Shown here piece by piece: positions 22,801-36,600 of a stretch of 64,000 bases of DNA (position 1 is the stretch's first letter; the number at the start of each line of letters is the position of its first letter). The notes beneath the pieces are model-generated. The model made no database searches. It had not been told where the DNA came from and saw only the letters and a program-made list of their open reading frames with translations. The stretch spans positions 18,857,292-18,921,291 of the forward strand of contig NC_088312.1 in the NCBI RefSeq assembly GCF_910592395.1. Reading direction: 5' to 3'. Origin of the DNA: Lineus longissimus (Eukaryota > Nemertea > Pilidiophora > Heteronemertea > Lineidae). The translations under genes were made by a program, and so were the position numbers.

Positions 22801-25800
22801 GCGAGAAGCGATCTATGAATGACAAGAATCCCCTCCCCTCAATGCATGGACATGGTGGCTTGTGTTTCAGCAGGTGGTGAGGACAATACCATCATCTCAC
22901 AGGAAGTTGCGAGATCAGACGTGAACAACATCAGTCCTGAAGGAGCGTTTGTGGACAATGGTAAAACTAGAGACAACCTCCAGTGAATTCTAATCCAGTG
23001 AACAGATTGAACTTCATAGTGTTATTATATTGATGTCTTTACAGCCACAAGTCATAAATTTCCATTTTATTGAAGATTGTGCCAGGTATGGTAATTCCTT
23101 CTCTGAGAGCAAGCAGATCTATTTGAAAGGAATTCAGACTGGTCATGATGCCAAAACAGCCGGAGGTTCCAATATATTCATAAGTAACTTTTTGAGGACT
23201 AGGCAACATTGTTTGAACTCATCTATTCTTACAAACCCCGTGGCGATTTTTACACCTCCAAACTTGGTATGGTCGATGACTTGGACTTGATAACACTACT
23301 ATTTGGTTTTATCAGAAACCTGTTTAAGACGTGACTGATCATCCAAATTTATCTAAGATTTACGTCTACTCCAAGGAAATTTTCCAGGAATATTATTTCG
23401 CTGATATGCTAATGATAATATAGGGTTAACTCTGACACCAAGATCCTTATGTAATAGCGCTTTTCATTTCACCGTCACCGCCTGATACCTGTACTTACAA
23501 TTTATAGGTGGCGCGATAGATGGGGTTAAGTCCATTGTAACTGTGCAACGCAATCAGAAATTATGTTAGAATTTGAATTAAGATTGTTTTATGTCAAAGA
23601 CATTCATTGCATTGCTAGTAAAGTGGAACCTCTCTATCAAGGATCACTTTGGGATGGAGAACTGTCCTTGTTGGCGAGGTGCCCTGATTACAGGGGTCAA
23701 AATAGACTGTGAGAAACAGTCATACAACACTGCTGACTATTTGGCAAGTTACCTGCAAAATGAAATAAGTCACAAAATTAATTGCTGCAAAAAGGTAATC
23801 AGGACAATAAGGGTATAACTACCTTGGTTTGAAAACCATTTACACCAAGTTTCAGATCTTGGATCTTCTTGTCGCTGACTATGACAATGAAATTGGTAAA
23901 ATATCAAAATATCATTGCTGATAAGCATTCAATGTACTAGGCTCCTGAAAAAGTGATTTCATTAACAAACAACCGAAGCTGACCACCCTTACAAAAGTTT
24001 TGCAAGGACTGAGAGTGAAGTTTGTTCCCAAAATGAGAGAAAAAGAGATGTTTCATCTTTTTAACTGTTGCTCAGGAATGTGGGTATAGCTTTGCAACTG
24101 CTAGGCAAGGGACATCAAGGAAAAGCTTTATGAGACTAATTTTTCTAATTTTTCAATACGGCCATGACTTTTTTCCTGATTTTGGTCAACCTTATACCTC
24201 TTCAGTCCTTCAGAGAGAATATTTTCACACAAATGAGCATACAACGTATCAATGAAAAAGATAATTATCATGTGAAAAAACATTAAAATATGAGCAGATC
24301 TTGGCACTACAGGGCTTCCGTTGGAGTCGAGGAAACAACAACATCAATCTATAGGCTGATGAAATATTCAAAGTGAGGGGTCATATTTTCATGTCAAAAA
24401 TCAAAAATCAAACACTATCCAAAAATTTCAGACTACAAACCAAAATTTTTGCACTTTCTATTTAAACCTCCCAGTCATTTTTGATTGAGATGTCAATCAA
24501 TTTGATTTGTTCAAAATTATTTTAAAAATTTTTCAATCAAAATTGATATCATCGGTATATGGAGCAAACGGAAACTCTGCAGGTTGGAAAGGGTCAGAAT
24601 AAAATGAACAATTTGAAAATGTTAGGTAGAAATATCGTAGGTCTGATTTTATTTCTTACCAAAATTTATCAGAATTTTAGAGTGGTTAGCCAAAAATTGG
24701 ATAAAAGTTTTCGATTTGATAACTTTTTGTTTTATGAATACTTTTGAAAAAGCAAAAGTGATAAAATTTTGAGAAATGAAAATGATAAATCTTTGGTAAA
24801 ATTCGGTCACCTGGTATTGTATGCCACCTCTCTGATAAGTCATGACTTGTCGGCGACGATCGTGGAAGCTATCGTTTCGAAAAGGCTTCAAACTGCCGGT
24901 ATTATAAAATATGACTTAAGTTACCATAGTGTGTGAATAACAAGGGGTTAAAATACGGCTCAAGATTTTGGTACGGATCTGGCAGGAAGTTCACTTTAAA
25001 GAAAGACTGGACAGTCCCATAACATAAGTCTTCTCTTGGCTTTGGGCTTCATATGACAATGGGGGGGGGGGGGGATCAATAGGGCAATAATAAAGAAAAA
25101 AGAAATAATGGACCAAATTATTGTTAAATATTCCGGCATTTTGACATTTGATATTTCATCAGCCTATAGGTGAAGGGCAGGTGGCATGCCCATGCAGAAT
25201 TTAACCCCTTTAGGACTAATTTTTCATATAATGTTTAAAGAAAATATAAGATTCATTGTTATAACAATATAGGTCAATTGTTCCTGTCACTTTTTAAAGG
25301 TAAAGCAGAAACTCTCACAAAAATCTATATTTTTCTAAAAATTGTTCTACTTCATTCAAGAGAATTTGGATAGCAGTCCTGAAGGGGTTGAATGTTTCAA
25401 GATCTGCTCCTGTTCTGAAAAAGACATTATACAATATCGAGACGTGCCATGCCATTCTAAGTTGACCAAAGATTCTAGTGCAAGTATAGTGTAATGTACA
25501 GTGGGGCAGTGAGTAATGTACAGGGGGTTCATGCAGTGAGTAATGTACAGCGATGTACTTTGATCAACTTAGAAACGTATAGATACATACTCTAGTTTTA
25601 ACGATCTAAGACCATTTTGGAATATTCAAGAAACAGGAGATATCAGCCAATCAAAATGTTCAATCTGGGTGGTCAATGTTGGTTGGCAACTCTATGTTAT
25701 CTGATGGACATGATGTCAGGGCCTGGCTTGGCCTTCGTGCTGATTTCACAACAAATAATGAAGCGGTCTTAGACCAGTGAAACCAGAGTATCCAAATTTG

Positions 25801-27563
25801 CAAGCAATGTGGCTGAACTATTTCAATTTCTAATTCTAATTCTACACGGACATGACCTTGACACATGTTTGACCTTGGAACCGATGTTATGTTAACCACC
25901 CCTACACACACACTCGCTACATCATGTGAGACTGATTAAAATGCTTCAGCATCACGCTTAGCAACCAGAGCTTCCTTATTTCATCAGTTTTCTTATAGGT
26001 GGCGGAGATATTGTACTGCAAACATTAGCATTGGTCGATAGCACTAGTTGGCACAGATACACGCAACATCCCCGCCTCAATCTACACACAGCAGCATGTG
26101 CCCCGCAGACATAAATATTGATTGATACGCCTGAATCATTATTTGTATAGAAATGGATATTATTAGCTAAAAATAATTGGTGGAGGAATAGAATGAAACT
26201 GAAGCGGGAGTGTGCCTGCAGCCACCAAGGTTTCTCTGCTGACTGGACCTGGGCTCTGAGAGTGCAATCCCCTACATATTAAAAGGGTTCACCGGTCATG
26301 ATTACTGGTGGTCCAGGAAAATAGAAATGAACCAGGTTGTTCTTGAATGATATATCATCAGCAAGTACTCCTTTGAGGACTCTGAATTTCAACCAAACCA
26401 GGAACTCTGATTCAAATATCTTCATAAAGCCTTGAAATAACAAAGAGTGACCGAGGGATCCGGAAAAAGACCATTTCTCCCTACCTCAAGTTCCAAGATC
26501 AAACTTTGACATTTGCATAAAATAAATGAAATGGCCAGGGCCATTGTGCTCACCTCATGTGGAGGAAAGATGGATAAAGAGCATGGTATTGTGTCATGTA
26601 GTGTTAGGTTTGATGTAGGTCCAAGCAATTACAATTTCCCCAAAATGGCCAATTTACAGTCATTCGACCTCTGTGACCTTGAAAAGTAGGTCAAATCAAA
26701 GAAGACCCGGGTGACACATTGAATGGTTGTTAGAATTAGATGTACCTATGATATAAAATTGGTGCCAATCGGGCAAGTCATTACTAGGAATAATGGCATT
26801 TTGAAGAATTTAGGATTTGGCCCCCTCCCTGGAGGCCAAACGGCAAATCAGATCGCACCAAACTTCGGTACCTGAGATCACCTGACCAAGGGGTACATGT
26901 GTACTTAATTTGTGATCAATAGTCATTGCAGTTAAGAAACGTGCCATAGTTACGGCCTGACGGCGAATTTACGCCATTTGACCTCTGTGACCTTGACAAG
27001 AAGGTCAAATTAAAAACCTGTGTGACATATACTGTATGGTGGTTAGATGTACCCATGATATCAAATTGGTGGCAATCGGGCAAGAAGTTAAGGAATAATC
27101 ACATTTTTAAGGTTTTTGGATTTTGCCCCCTGGTGGTCAAGTGGTGAATCATATTGGACCAAACTGTGGTTCCTGAGATCACCTGACTAAGGGGTAAATG
27201 TGTAACAAATTTGGTATCAATAGTCATTGCAGTTTAGAAACGTGCCATCGTTACATCCTAACGGCTAATTTACACCATTTGACCTCTGTGACCTTGAAAA
27301 GGAGGTCAAATCAAAAACCCGGAGGATATATGATGCACCTTTGCTAGAAGTACCTACCATATTTTTTTCAAAATTTCCCGACTACTATTAAGGGAGATAT
27401 TGCATATTTTCACTTTTAACGTTTGGCCCCCTGGTGGCCAAACCATGAAACGAATCGGACCGAAACTTGGTCTCCCAGGTGTCATTACATAAGGGTACAT
27501 GTGTACCAGGTTTCAACTCAATAGCTCTAACAGTTACGAAACGTGCCCTGCTAACGGACGACG

Positions 27564-27619
<56 letters not shown>

Positions 27620-30600
27620 ACGACGGACGCCACGGTATGGGATAAGCTCACCTCTGCTAAGAGGTGAGCTAAAAAGGCAACATGCTCAGGAGCAACAGTC
27701 GAGTGACAACCCTCCTTGTTTGACAAATCAAGATTGCTATCATTCCAACTGTTGCTGCTGATACAGTAAACCATACGTGCCGTACTGACAGACAGACAGA
27801 CATTCAAGAAGCCACACACAATATTCACAACCCCACCCACAGGAAATCTGACAAGAGTCACGAGCACAGTGTTGCCAAAGGGAATCAAATTAATATGATT
27901 AAACTTAATGCAAGGTTCGTTTGACTTACAGTGATTTTTCAACTGATTCTGTGACTTGATTAATTAGAATTCTTGAGGATCAGGTTCAGGGGAAACCAAG
28001 ACAGTACGACCTTGGCCTTTGAACTAATGCAGAGAAATCTATGACCTTGACCTTTTTAATTTTTTGGCGAATCAAGGTTATTCATGAAATCAGTGAAAAA
28101 TAAACATGCTGGCAAAAATTTGTCGGTTTATATTATTCGTCAGTCGCTACTGTGTTGGGTTACACCATTGCTACATGATGCTGCATGCAATTTGATTGGC
28201 AGCCAACAGATAGCAGAAGCATCTTTGATATTACCGGTGAATTATTGGGCCAAATCAACAGCATTATCACATACAAGTACATGAAAATCACATGATACTA
28301 TATCAAAGGGCTGGGAACAATTCCTTGCGACCCCCTTTTTGCCCCCACCCTTTCAAAAAAGGCATAAAGGAATTAAAATAGGGCAATTCCATTACAAAAA
28401 GGAATTGCTGATGCCTTATGGCCGATGCAATGTGCCTAAAAAATGTTTTGGTAAGGATGTTTTAAGGAATTGCCCTGAGCACCATATTAGATATAATTGT
28501 CAACAACATATCAGTAAAAGAACAGTCATTGGAAGACGCAACACAAATGACATTATTTTAAATTTATTCCACGAATTCATTCAGAACAACATCAAAGATA
28601 TGAGCAATTGGCAAATGGGAAAGATGTTCTCCCCGGAGTCATTGAAAGATTCAAAATACAATAAAGAATTTAATTGAGAATTTAAAAGCGTTTTATAAAT
28701 CCAATTATTTTATCTCCAAGAACCTCAGTAACTTAAAAGAATTCATCTCTCCCTCGGTAGACTCATACACTTGCAGTAGTGAAATGTGGGCACCGCAATG
28801 GATATTTAGTAAAACCCATGGGCACCCAAGGTGTTTTAGGGGTGAACATTCTCCCCCCCCCCGGTTTATTGATAAATTTATTGAAAAAACATTTAATTTA
28901 TCAAATATATTGAACACGACTACTTACTATTTTGGTTTGAAGAAGAGCCTCTGGGTTCCAAGGTCAGGGACGGTTCCCCCGACACTTGGTGAGGCGGTGG
29001 AAAGTGTCAGTTTGGCTTCGTCCCAGTCCTCACCGGTTGCTTGCTGGATCATACCGTAATAAATAATCTGCAAGAGGTGAAGGAAACGAGGGGTTAATCA
29101 GAATGTTAAACGATAATTAACTGTTATTGATTAGTATGGTGTTTGTGTACAGTTGAATAAGATGTTAATTAAAGTTTAGTTTTGAATTTCAGACAGTAAT
29201 AAGAAGTTCCATAGCAAAATACATTGACAAATCCATAAAAATGCTGCCAAACATGATATTGAAAAAAAATGTTTCTAAAATTGGTAATGACACTACATGC
29301 TGCACATCCGAATCCACTCCAGCCAATTTTTACGGATTGGGCCAGTCAAATGACTTTAACTGGGTACCTTAAGAAAAATTCAAAACATGACACTTAAACG
29401 CCTCGGACTCCATCTTACCACTTCAATTTGTGACTGCGAATGTACTGCACTGTGCAAAACAGTATGACACAGAAATATTGTAAAAAATAGACAAAAAACG
29501 AGAATTGGACAGACGTGCGCCCTTAAACATGTTGAAGGAGAAACAGCCCAAGTACCTGTCAGCTGTCACTAATGTATAGTTACATTAACTCCTGTGAAGA
29601 GTGTACTACCAAGATTCAGTAGTTTACAATCTTTGACTATAGCCATCTTCCAGTTCAAAGAGCTATCACATTTCCAGATTTCAATACATTTGAGGCCTTT
29701 GAATTGACACAACGGTCGGAAAGTCAGAGCAAAATTTCCAGATAATGCATCTTGTTATGCATGCGCGCGCATTGATAAGTTACCAAGGTAATCATGCCGT
29801 AACCAAGCTACACTTATTCTTGCGTAACGAAATACAAAATCTGGAAATTGTATTCCAACGTCTGCCAACTGTGGTACTGATTCAAACTTCTCAAAGGAGT
29901 ACTCAGTGTTCTCTGCCATATTATACAGTACAACAACTTTCTGAGGGAAGGGTGCAAAAAGAATAGGATTGCACATTTGGAATTTGTGTGACAGACAGGT
30001 GTGCCCCCTGAGACCAATTCTGTCTATGTTTTAAATAACTTAAGGTGGGTACAGAACGAATACCAGAGAGTAGGTTTTACCTTCAATCCTTTCATGTACT
30101 GGATTGAAAAAGACAAGAAAGAGGAAATCACCGATCTCTAAAAATGTTTCTTTTTAAAAATTGATCTAAGACATTTTGATGACTTTTGGAAATATTTCTG
30201 TGGACATACTGCATGCGAGGCAATGATACATTCTGTGTTGGACAAGTTGATACAGGACTAGGACAGAATTGGTGATGGACTGTTGGTTTGGTGTAAGAAA
30301 TTACGAACAAACACAAAAATATGCTCCTGTTGTGTAACCGGCAGTCGCCATCAATTCCTGACTTTCAGTATAGAGGGCTTTACACGTAAACGCACACAGG
30401 TTCACAGACACTTTCTAATGCAAGGTGAGATTTTTCAATAGAAGTATATTCCTCCTGCTACGAGCCCTGTTACTTATGGTGCAGAGTTCAAGAATGCCAT
30501 TGTCAGACCGAAATTTCTCTCCCAAAACCTGTTTTTTGTTCAAAAGGATTCAAAATCTTCCAAAACATACAGATAACCCAATCAAGATCGTACATAACAC

Positions 30601-33600
30601 CGTCATCCCCCCCCCACCATGCACTGAGCAGCAACGGAGCTGCCATGGAGCTGCTTGTGGACTAGTGGCTCAGACGCTAAACTAGCGGTCAAGTGGTCTT
30701 AGGTTCGAATGCTAATAGCTGGTATGAAACTTTAGGCAGGTCTCTTTGTCTCACTTGCTTCACTCCACTCACTTGTATAAATGGGTATCGATCAGATATG
30801 CTAAATGCTACAGCACTGAAAGACCAGCTTAACTGAGTATATTGAAAGGTTTTAGCACAGACCAAGGCTTAAATTTGATGTCGTATGACACCTCTACCTA
30901 GCTGATATCAGACTATAAACCCCAACTTTAACTTTGATTTACACCCATCACTGACCCACACGCCTCATGAAAGATATATCAGTGATCGTGACGTCTTCAA
31001 ATTGTTGTTAATCAATCATACTTCAATCAGGCCAATCATTTGGGATCAGCCGATTCTCAAAGGAATGTCAATGCTAGGAGGAAGTTTAAATATTCATCAC
31101 AGTAAATGATATGCTTTTTATTAGGGTGGGAAAAGGTCATGCATTGCTTTTTGTTTGCAAGAAAATTCATATCCCTAAAGTGATTAAAATGAAATCACAT
31201 CAAAGTTAAAAGGATGTCTTTAAAGTAATTGGATTTTCTGGATTTGGTGAGGCATACATAGAAATGTACTTTCTACCTAACACAGTGGTTGAAAGACCTG
31301 ACGCTAAAATGAGCATGATAACATATGTATACATCTTTGGAAATTTTACTTGCATATAGTTAGTAAACAAACCATTCAAATACCATGCACAAAACTGTTA
31401 GTGTTGGTATACCTATCTCTAATCATTCATATCACTATCTGCTTGAAACCGGATCATGCACTGTGATCTTCAAGGAGTGGAAGGAGTGCCATCCGAACTC
31501 CAGCCACAATACTGCAGGAGTGGCCCAACTTCTCAGACAAACGACCAAAAACATGGCCAGGTGAAGCAGACCTGGAAACCAAGTAAAGCTGGCTCCTGCA
31601 GTGCTCATTCATGAATCACTATTTGGCGTCATTAGCTATCATTGGCTAGAAGGGTGCTAAGGGCAATGCTTTAGCACTTTTGTCCAAATTTGGTAAAACT
31701 GTAGTTAGATCAGTGTGAACTAACTCATCTACTACATTAAGAATATCAATCAGGCTATGTAAAACTACAACACATGCATTGCAAACCAACCTATACCAAC
31801 CCTCAAAATGAAGATATAGTGTGCGAGAGTTGCAGCCATACCCTAGGAGCCCTAAAGAATCCATAAAAGACATGCCCATTTATAAAGTGACAGCTGAAAG
31901 CATCTCTGCGCTCCATAAGGATGTGTGGTAGTGACGTTAAGACGTTCCAATTAGGCATGGAAGCGGTAAAGGCAATATCCGGCTTCCAGCTGTGGTTTTG
32001 AAGGCGCCACGCAAGAATTTGGTTTCCAAGAGCAAAAAGTAGGGTCAAAACTTTGACTGAAATCTGCCATTACTGACAGGACTTACAGCACTACAAGCTG
32101 CAGCGCACTGCAGACAATTGATTTCTCTGGCTGTAATATGTGTGATAAGCAATAAAAATATCACTTGTCTGTGGGAACACACCTATTTTCAGCAATGACC
32201 GACTTTTGTCCCAGGCCAGGCACTTGCAATGATGCCCCCCACAGACAGACAATTTTTGTAGCAAGTGATAAATACTGCCGATAGAAACAGCTTCACTGCA
32301 AAGAAATTAAAGGTCAAATCTTAACGATTTCCAATTCTGATTAGCCATTGAAAGGCTTTTGAGGTAACTAAAGGCTCTGATGAATATCGGACCGGATGAC
32401 CAATGCTTCTATATTTAGTGGCGTGCAGACGTCCCAACAAATGTGGTTTCAGGAAGAATGATATTCAGAACTGATACGACAAACTTTATTGGTGAATTGT
32501 CCTTTGCTTGATACTCTTTCGCTCAGTTACATCTTATCTCAGAAACCTAGTCCAAAAAATATCGACAATCCACTTCAATTATAAACTCAAGGGAAATAAA
32601 GAAATTAACAAAATAAAATTCTCGCATGAAACAGCCTCTCCTGCGCTGTCTGCTGGCATCTAATAATTGATGGCTATCACTTCCAATATCACCAGGGAAA
32701 CCCGGGAAATGTCAAGCCATTGAAGTTCAATGTGATAGCATAAATGAAACCAACAGTGATAAAAGTTTGGGCTTGAATAATCAATGGGTTTTCTAATTTC
32801 AGGATGAAATATTGCACAGCGGGATTGTTATGCCATGGCGAGATTGTTATTGAGAGGGCAAACACATTAGCCTATGCTGTTCACAGATTCAAGGGTGGCA
32901 CGGTTGAGCTCCTGTGACACGCAGACACACAGATCAGAGGGAGGGGGGATTAAGATTTAAGAAAAGCTTAACTTTGAAGGAATCAGCCCAAAAGGACAGT
33001 GACATTTACTTATGCAGCTGACTATAGGCTCCCCACAGCTCTCTTGGTCTACCTCAGAACCACCACAGACAGAATCCAGATAGCTTCAGGCAACAATTGA
33101 CGTCAAAGAGGAACAGAAGTGGGATGCACTCTGCCCAGTAAATGCAAAACTAATCACCCTCAGAGCAAAAGCATCAGCAGCTATTACATCAAGGTCAAAC
33201 CGACGCCGCCTTAATCTCGTACGTAATTGCTTCTTCCGATGACTCACATTCGGGCACCAAACGATCATCAAGATTGTGCTGTGATTCGCTAATAACCGCT
33301 GCACGATTTTTGAACCTCACATCGTGCAGTAGCGTAATTAAGACACGCTAACGAGAAAGTAAAACTACCGCTCATCACGAGGGACGGAACATACGCCCAT
33401 AAAAACAAAATTAGCTGTGATTACTAAGCACTTGAGACTAAGTTAGCTCTTTACACCCATTTTCTTGACGGAAGATGAGACTTTAATGAATGAGGAATTT
33501 GAACTGCTCCCACGGGAATTGATCTTTAGTTGATGAATCAACAAGTTGTGGGCTTCCCTTGAATTGATCCCAAAGTGCTCCATAAATTAGCGATTTTTGT

Positions 33601-36600
33601 CATGGGACGTAGCCCTGGCAATATAACGATCGATTGTGAACTGGGCGGCTGCTCACCAATCACAATTGAAGAAACATTCTGCTCGATCATGTTTTTTCTT
33701 GATCAATTCCATGATGAGAATACACAAGAGCAATATGTGTAAGAAGCAATCAGAATCATTTTCAGTTCAGGCGGTAAGTTCTGACATTCTGCCTTCTCCT
33801 TGTAATATGAGAACTAACCTTGGATGCCCTTGGAGTCAATTGCACTCAGTACACCCCAACTTCCCAATGGCTCTCTCCCCAAGATGAATGCTTTTAATCT
33901 AAGTTCACTTGATGTATAAGTGTATAATTGATGTAGTGAAAGCATTACCCAACCAAGGGTGAAATTGGATGTCAGAGTCATTATTGCTTAAGGGTTTCCT
34001 GACTTAACCCTCAGTGTTGAGAGAAGCCAGCTTTGCATTTTCACTTGAGGCTGGTAGCTTCTGACAGAATTTGAAAATTTCCAACTGCTTTGATATGAAC
34101 TCAATATAAATTTCAACATTGCCGTTGAGTGGACAGATATACAAATACTATGAATACCAAGTTTTAGCAAATTTGCATGCATGAGAACTACACTACGGCA
34201 TTGTGTATAACTTCATTTCTATTTTCCTGATCCAAGAATAAATACAAACATAGTACCTACTTTAGTTCACCACTGAGCACAATGGTTCAAAGCAATGGTT
34301 TTTTGCAACAGCCCACACCATGATTGCAAAGAAGTAAGAACAGGACCATCCTTCCCTTAATCATCAATTTAAATTTTATATTTTTCAGTTGTTAAAACAA
34401 CTGAAAATATCTCACTCTGAAGAGCTCATTGCATTGCATTAATGTCAGATATCAGCTCCTCCGCACACCACTACACAATTCTAAGCAATACAAGACACAT
34501 ACCGATGACATTCTCTATATCATTCAATATGTTGTATAATACACTTAGTTCACTTTCGCCCCGAGCAAAACACAGGCACATGAATCCACTTTGCATATAA
34601 ATGCTTTTAAGCGAGACGTGGAATAAATTATTGGGGTATGATGTGACCTGGAATCCCGATATTCATACAGCTAGGGATGCTGTTTGCTAAAGTGAATATC
34701 GCCCGATACATTCATTACATGCAATTGGGTTTTTTATTGCAAATATTTTTGAATTTAATTTGAAGTGAGAATCGTAGCAATGGCATATTTTGCTCTCCCC
34801 AAGAGGAATACCCAGCCTCTGCTTCATCAAAATATGGCTGTAACAACTGCAGTAAACTTTCATGCTACCAAGTGATTGCCAACAGACGGCAAAATCAAAC
34901 CATATTTGGGAGAAATGCTAAGGCATCCACTCCATATCAACTTTTTTGGGGGGTGACACTACTAAGAGGCAGAGATACTCACTCATCAAGCCTGGCCACA
35001 ACATCACCCCTAAAGTACACACACGTCATAATATTCTTTACTTTACTTTTTTGATGATCATCCTGAAGCAGACATTCTCAATGAAATAAAACAACGCTGC
35101 ATCTTTAGAGCATCAGCTTCAAGCACTCCTTTGAGTTGGATATATCGAACACGACTTGGAGTTGGGTATTGTGCTTGAAGCTTGGTAGTCTAATATTCCT
35201 GATGTCCTGAATGGCAAAAGTACATCGCACTAAAATATGTCCTTTTTCTATTTTTATCTTAACCTATTCATAAATCCGATGACAAGCGACAGGACAATTT
35301 CCTCGTAATTGTCAGGAGCCTGCCGCGCATCTGAATGAAAGAAACTAATCGGTCTCGAGCATCAGATCTTGGTTAGAAAAACTGCTTAATCTGGTGGTGA
35401 GAGCCCAGAGGGCCTTGTTAAGACGACACAACTGCCAGTCTCTTTCATCTAGGGATGTCCTTAGCTTCGAAGGCAGACAGCATGGTGATCAGAATTTGGG
35501 AGTAGTCACCAAGAGGAGCATGCTGGGCATGCAGAATGAAAGAACCAATCAGTCTTGCTAAGAACAAAATACTAATTCCGGCCTTGAGAGTAGAGAGCAT
35601 TGTGAGGATGACAGAACTGCCAGTCTCTTTCAACTCAGGATGTCCTTTTTGTTGAAGACAGACAGTGAGGGGATCAGCATCTGTAAGTAACCCAGCTGTC
35701 AAGAGGAGCATGCTGGGCATGCAAAATGAAAGAAACCAATTGGTTTTGCTCAGAAGAAAATATTACAACCGGCTGTGTGGGTACAGAAAGCCTCGTGAGG
35801 ACTAGAGAAGTGCCAGTTACTTTTATCTCAGGATGTGCTTCTCAACGGCAGACAACAAGGCCATTTGAGATGAACAACATATGTATGGCAGGCTAGAACC
35901 AATTGATGTCTGCTTTTGGATGATTGAAGACAAGAGGAAGTCAGTTGCACATCACATGCATCCATTTACACATCGAGTAGTATGAAGTCAGAGACACCCT
36001 GCAGTAACGATCAGTCGTTTGTGAAATGATTCATGGATCCAAGTCTGTTGCGCCCTGGAACTGATTCGTTCTATTGGCCCTAACAAATTGTGTTTAGCCA
36101 CCTGGCCTTGTCGTGGGTATATTGACTTGGTTGTGGAACTGTTGTGCTGTACATAGAGGGCCCCAAGTCCAACTGGCCCGAGGTCATCTTGAATGGTACC
36201 CAGTAGAACAACATGTACAATACTGTCCTTGTTGAGGTTTGTAGGCTTGTCATCAGACAAAGATATTTCCTTAAGAAAAAACAATGTCCGCGGCAATGGT
36301 GAGTCAGCGACCTTGCCCTGTGGTCATGAAGACAAGACAGCTACTCATCCCCAAGTTATGACACCAGTGGATTCTTGGCCAGTGAAACGCACCTGCTCCT
36401 TCCTGTATTCAGTGACAGCCCTGGGCTCTGTTATAATGATAGAGACCTTAATTTGTGTTCTGGGCAGGTCTTTAGGGAGGTCAGTGACGAAGTGGTTAGA
36501 GCGCTGGTCTGATACACCGAGGGCTGTGGGTGTGCCTCTTGGGACGATCACTGCTCTTCTGTCACAGTGTCCTTGAGCAAGACAGTGGTCAAAGCTCTGG

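Larger units (their letters stand above)
21540..28927 (-). other. Gene 2 intron, 7.4 kb
   Basis: Contains an AGGTCA array (21584-21679), a pogo-like fragment (~23615-23705), an oligo-G tract (25061-25074), a small tandem repeat (25488-25552) and a ~1-kb hairpin-tailed element (26600-27675). No supported exon. Confidence 0.6.

Noticed and set aside
22586-22880. Opposed frames with higher GC, including a minus-strand segment ending in a good donor (CTGCAG|GTGAGG)
   Set aside because: The entry phase does not fit gene 2 exons (joining gives stops) and the protein is not recognised. A fossil coding fragment remains possible.
27388-27942. 184-residue minus-strand frame with poly-Arg
   Set aside because: It runs through the (GAC)n tract and the mobile element end; the protein is a repeat artefact.
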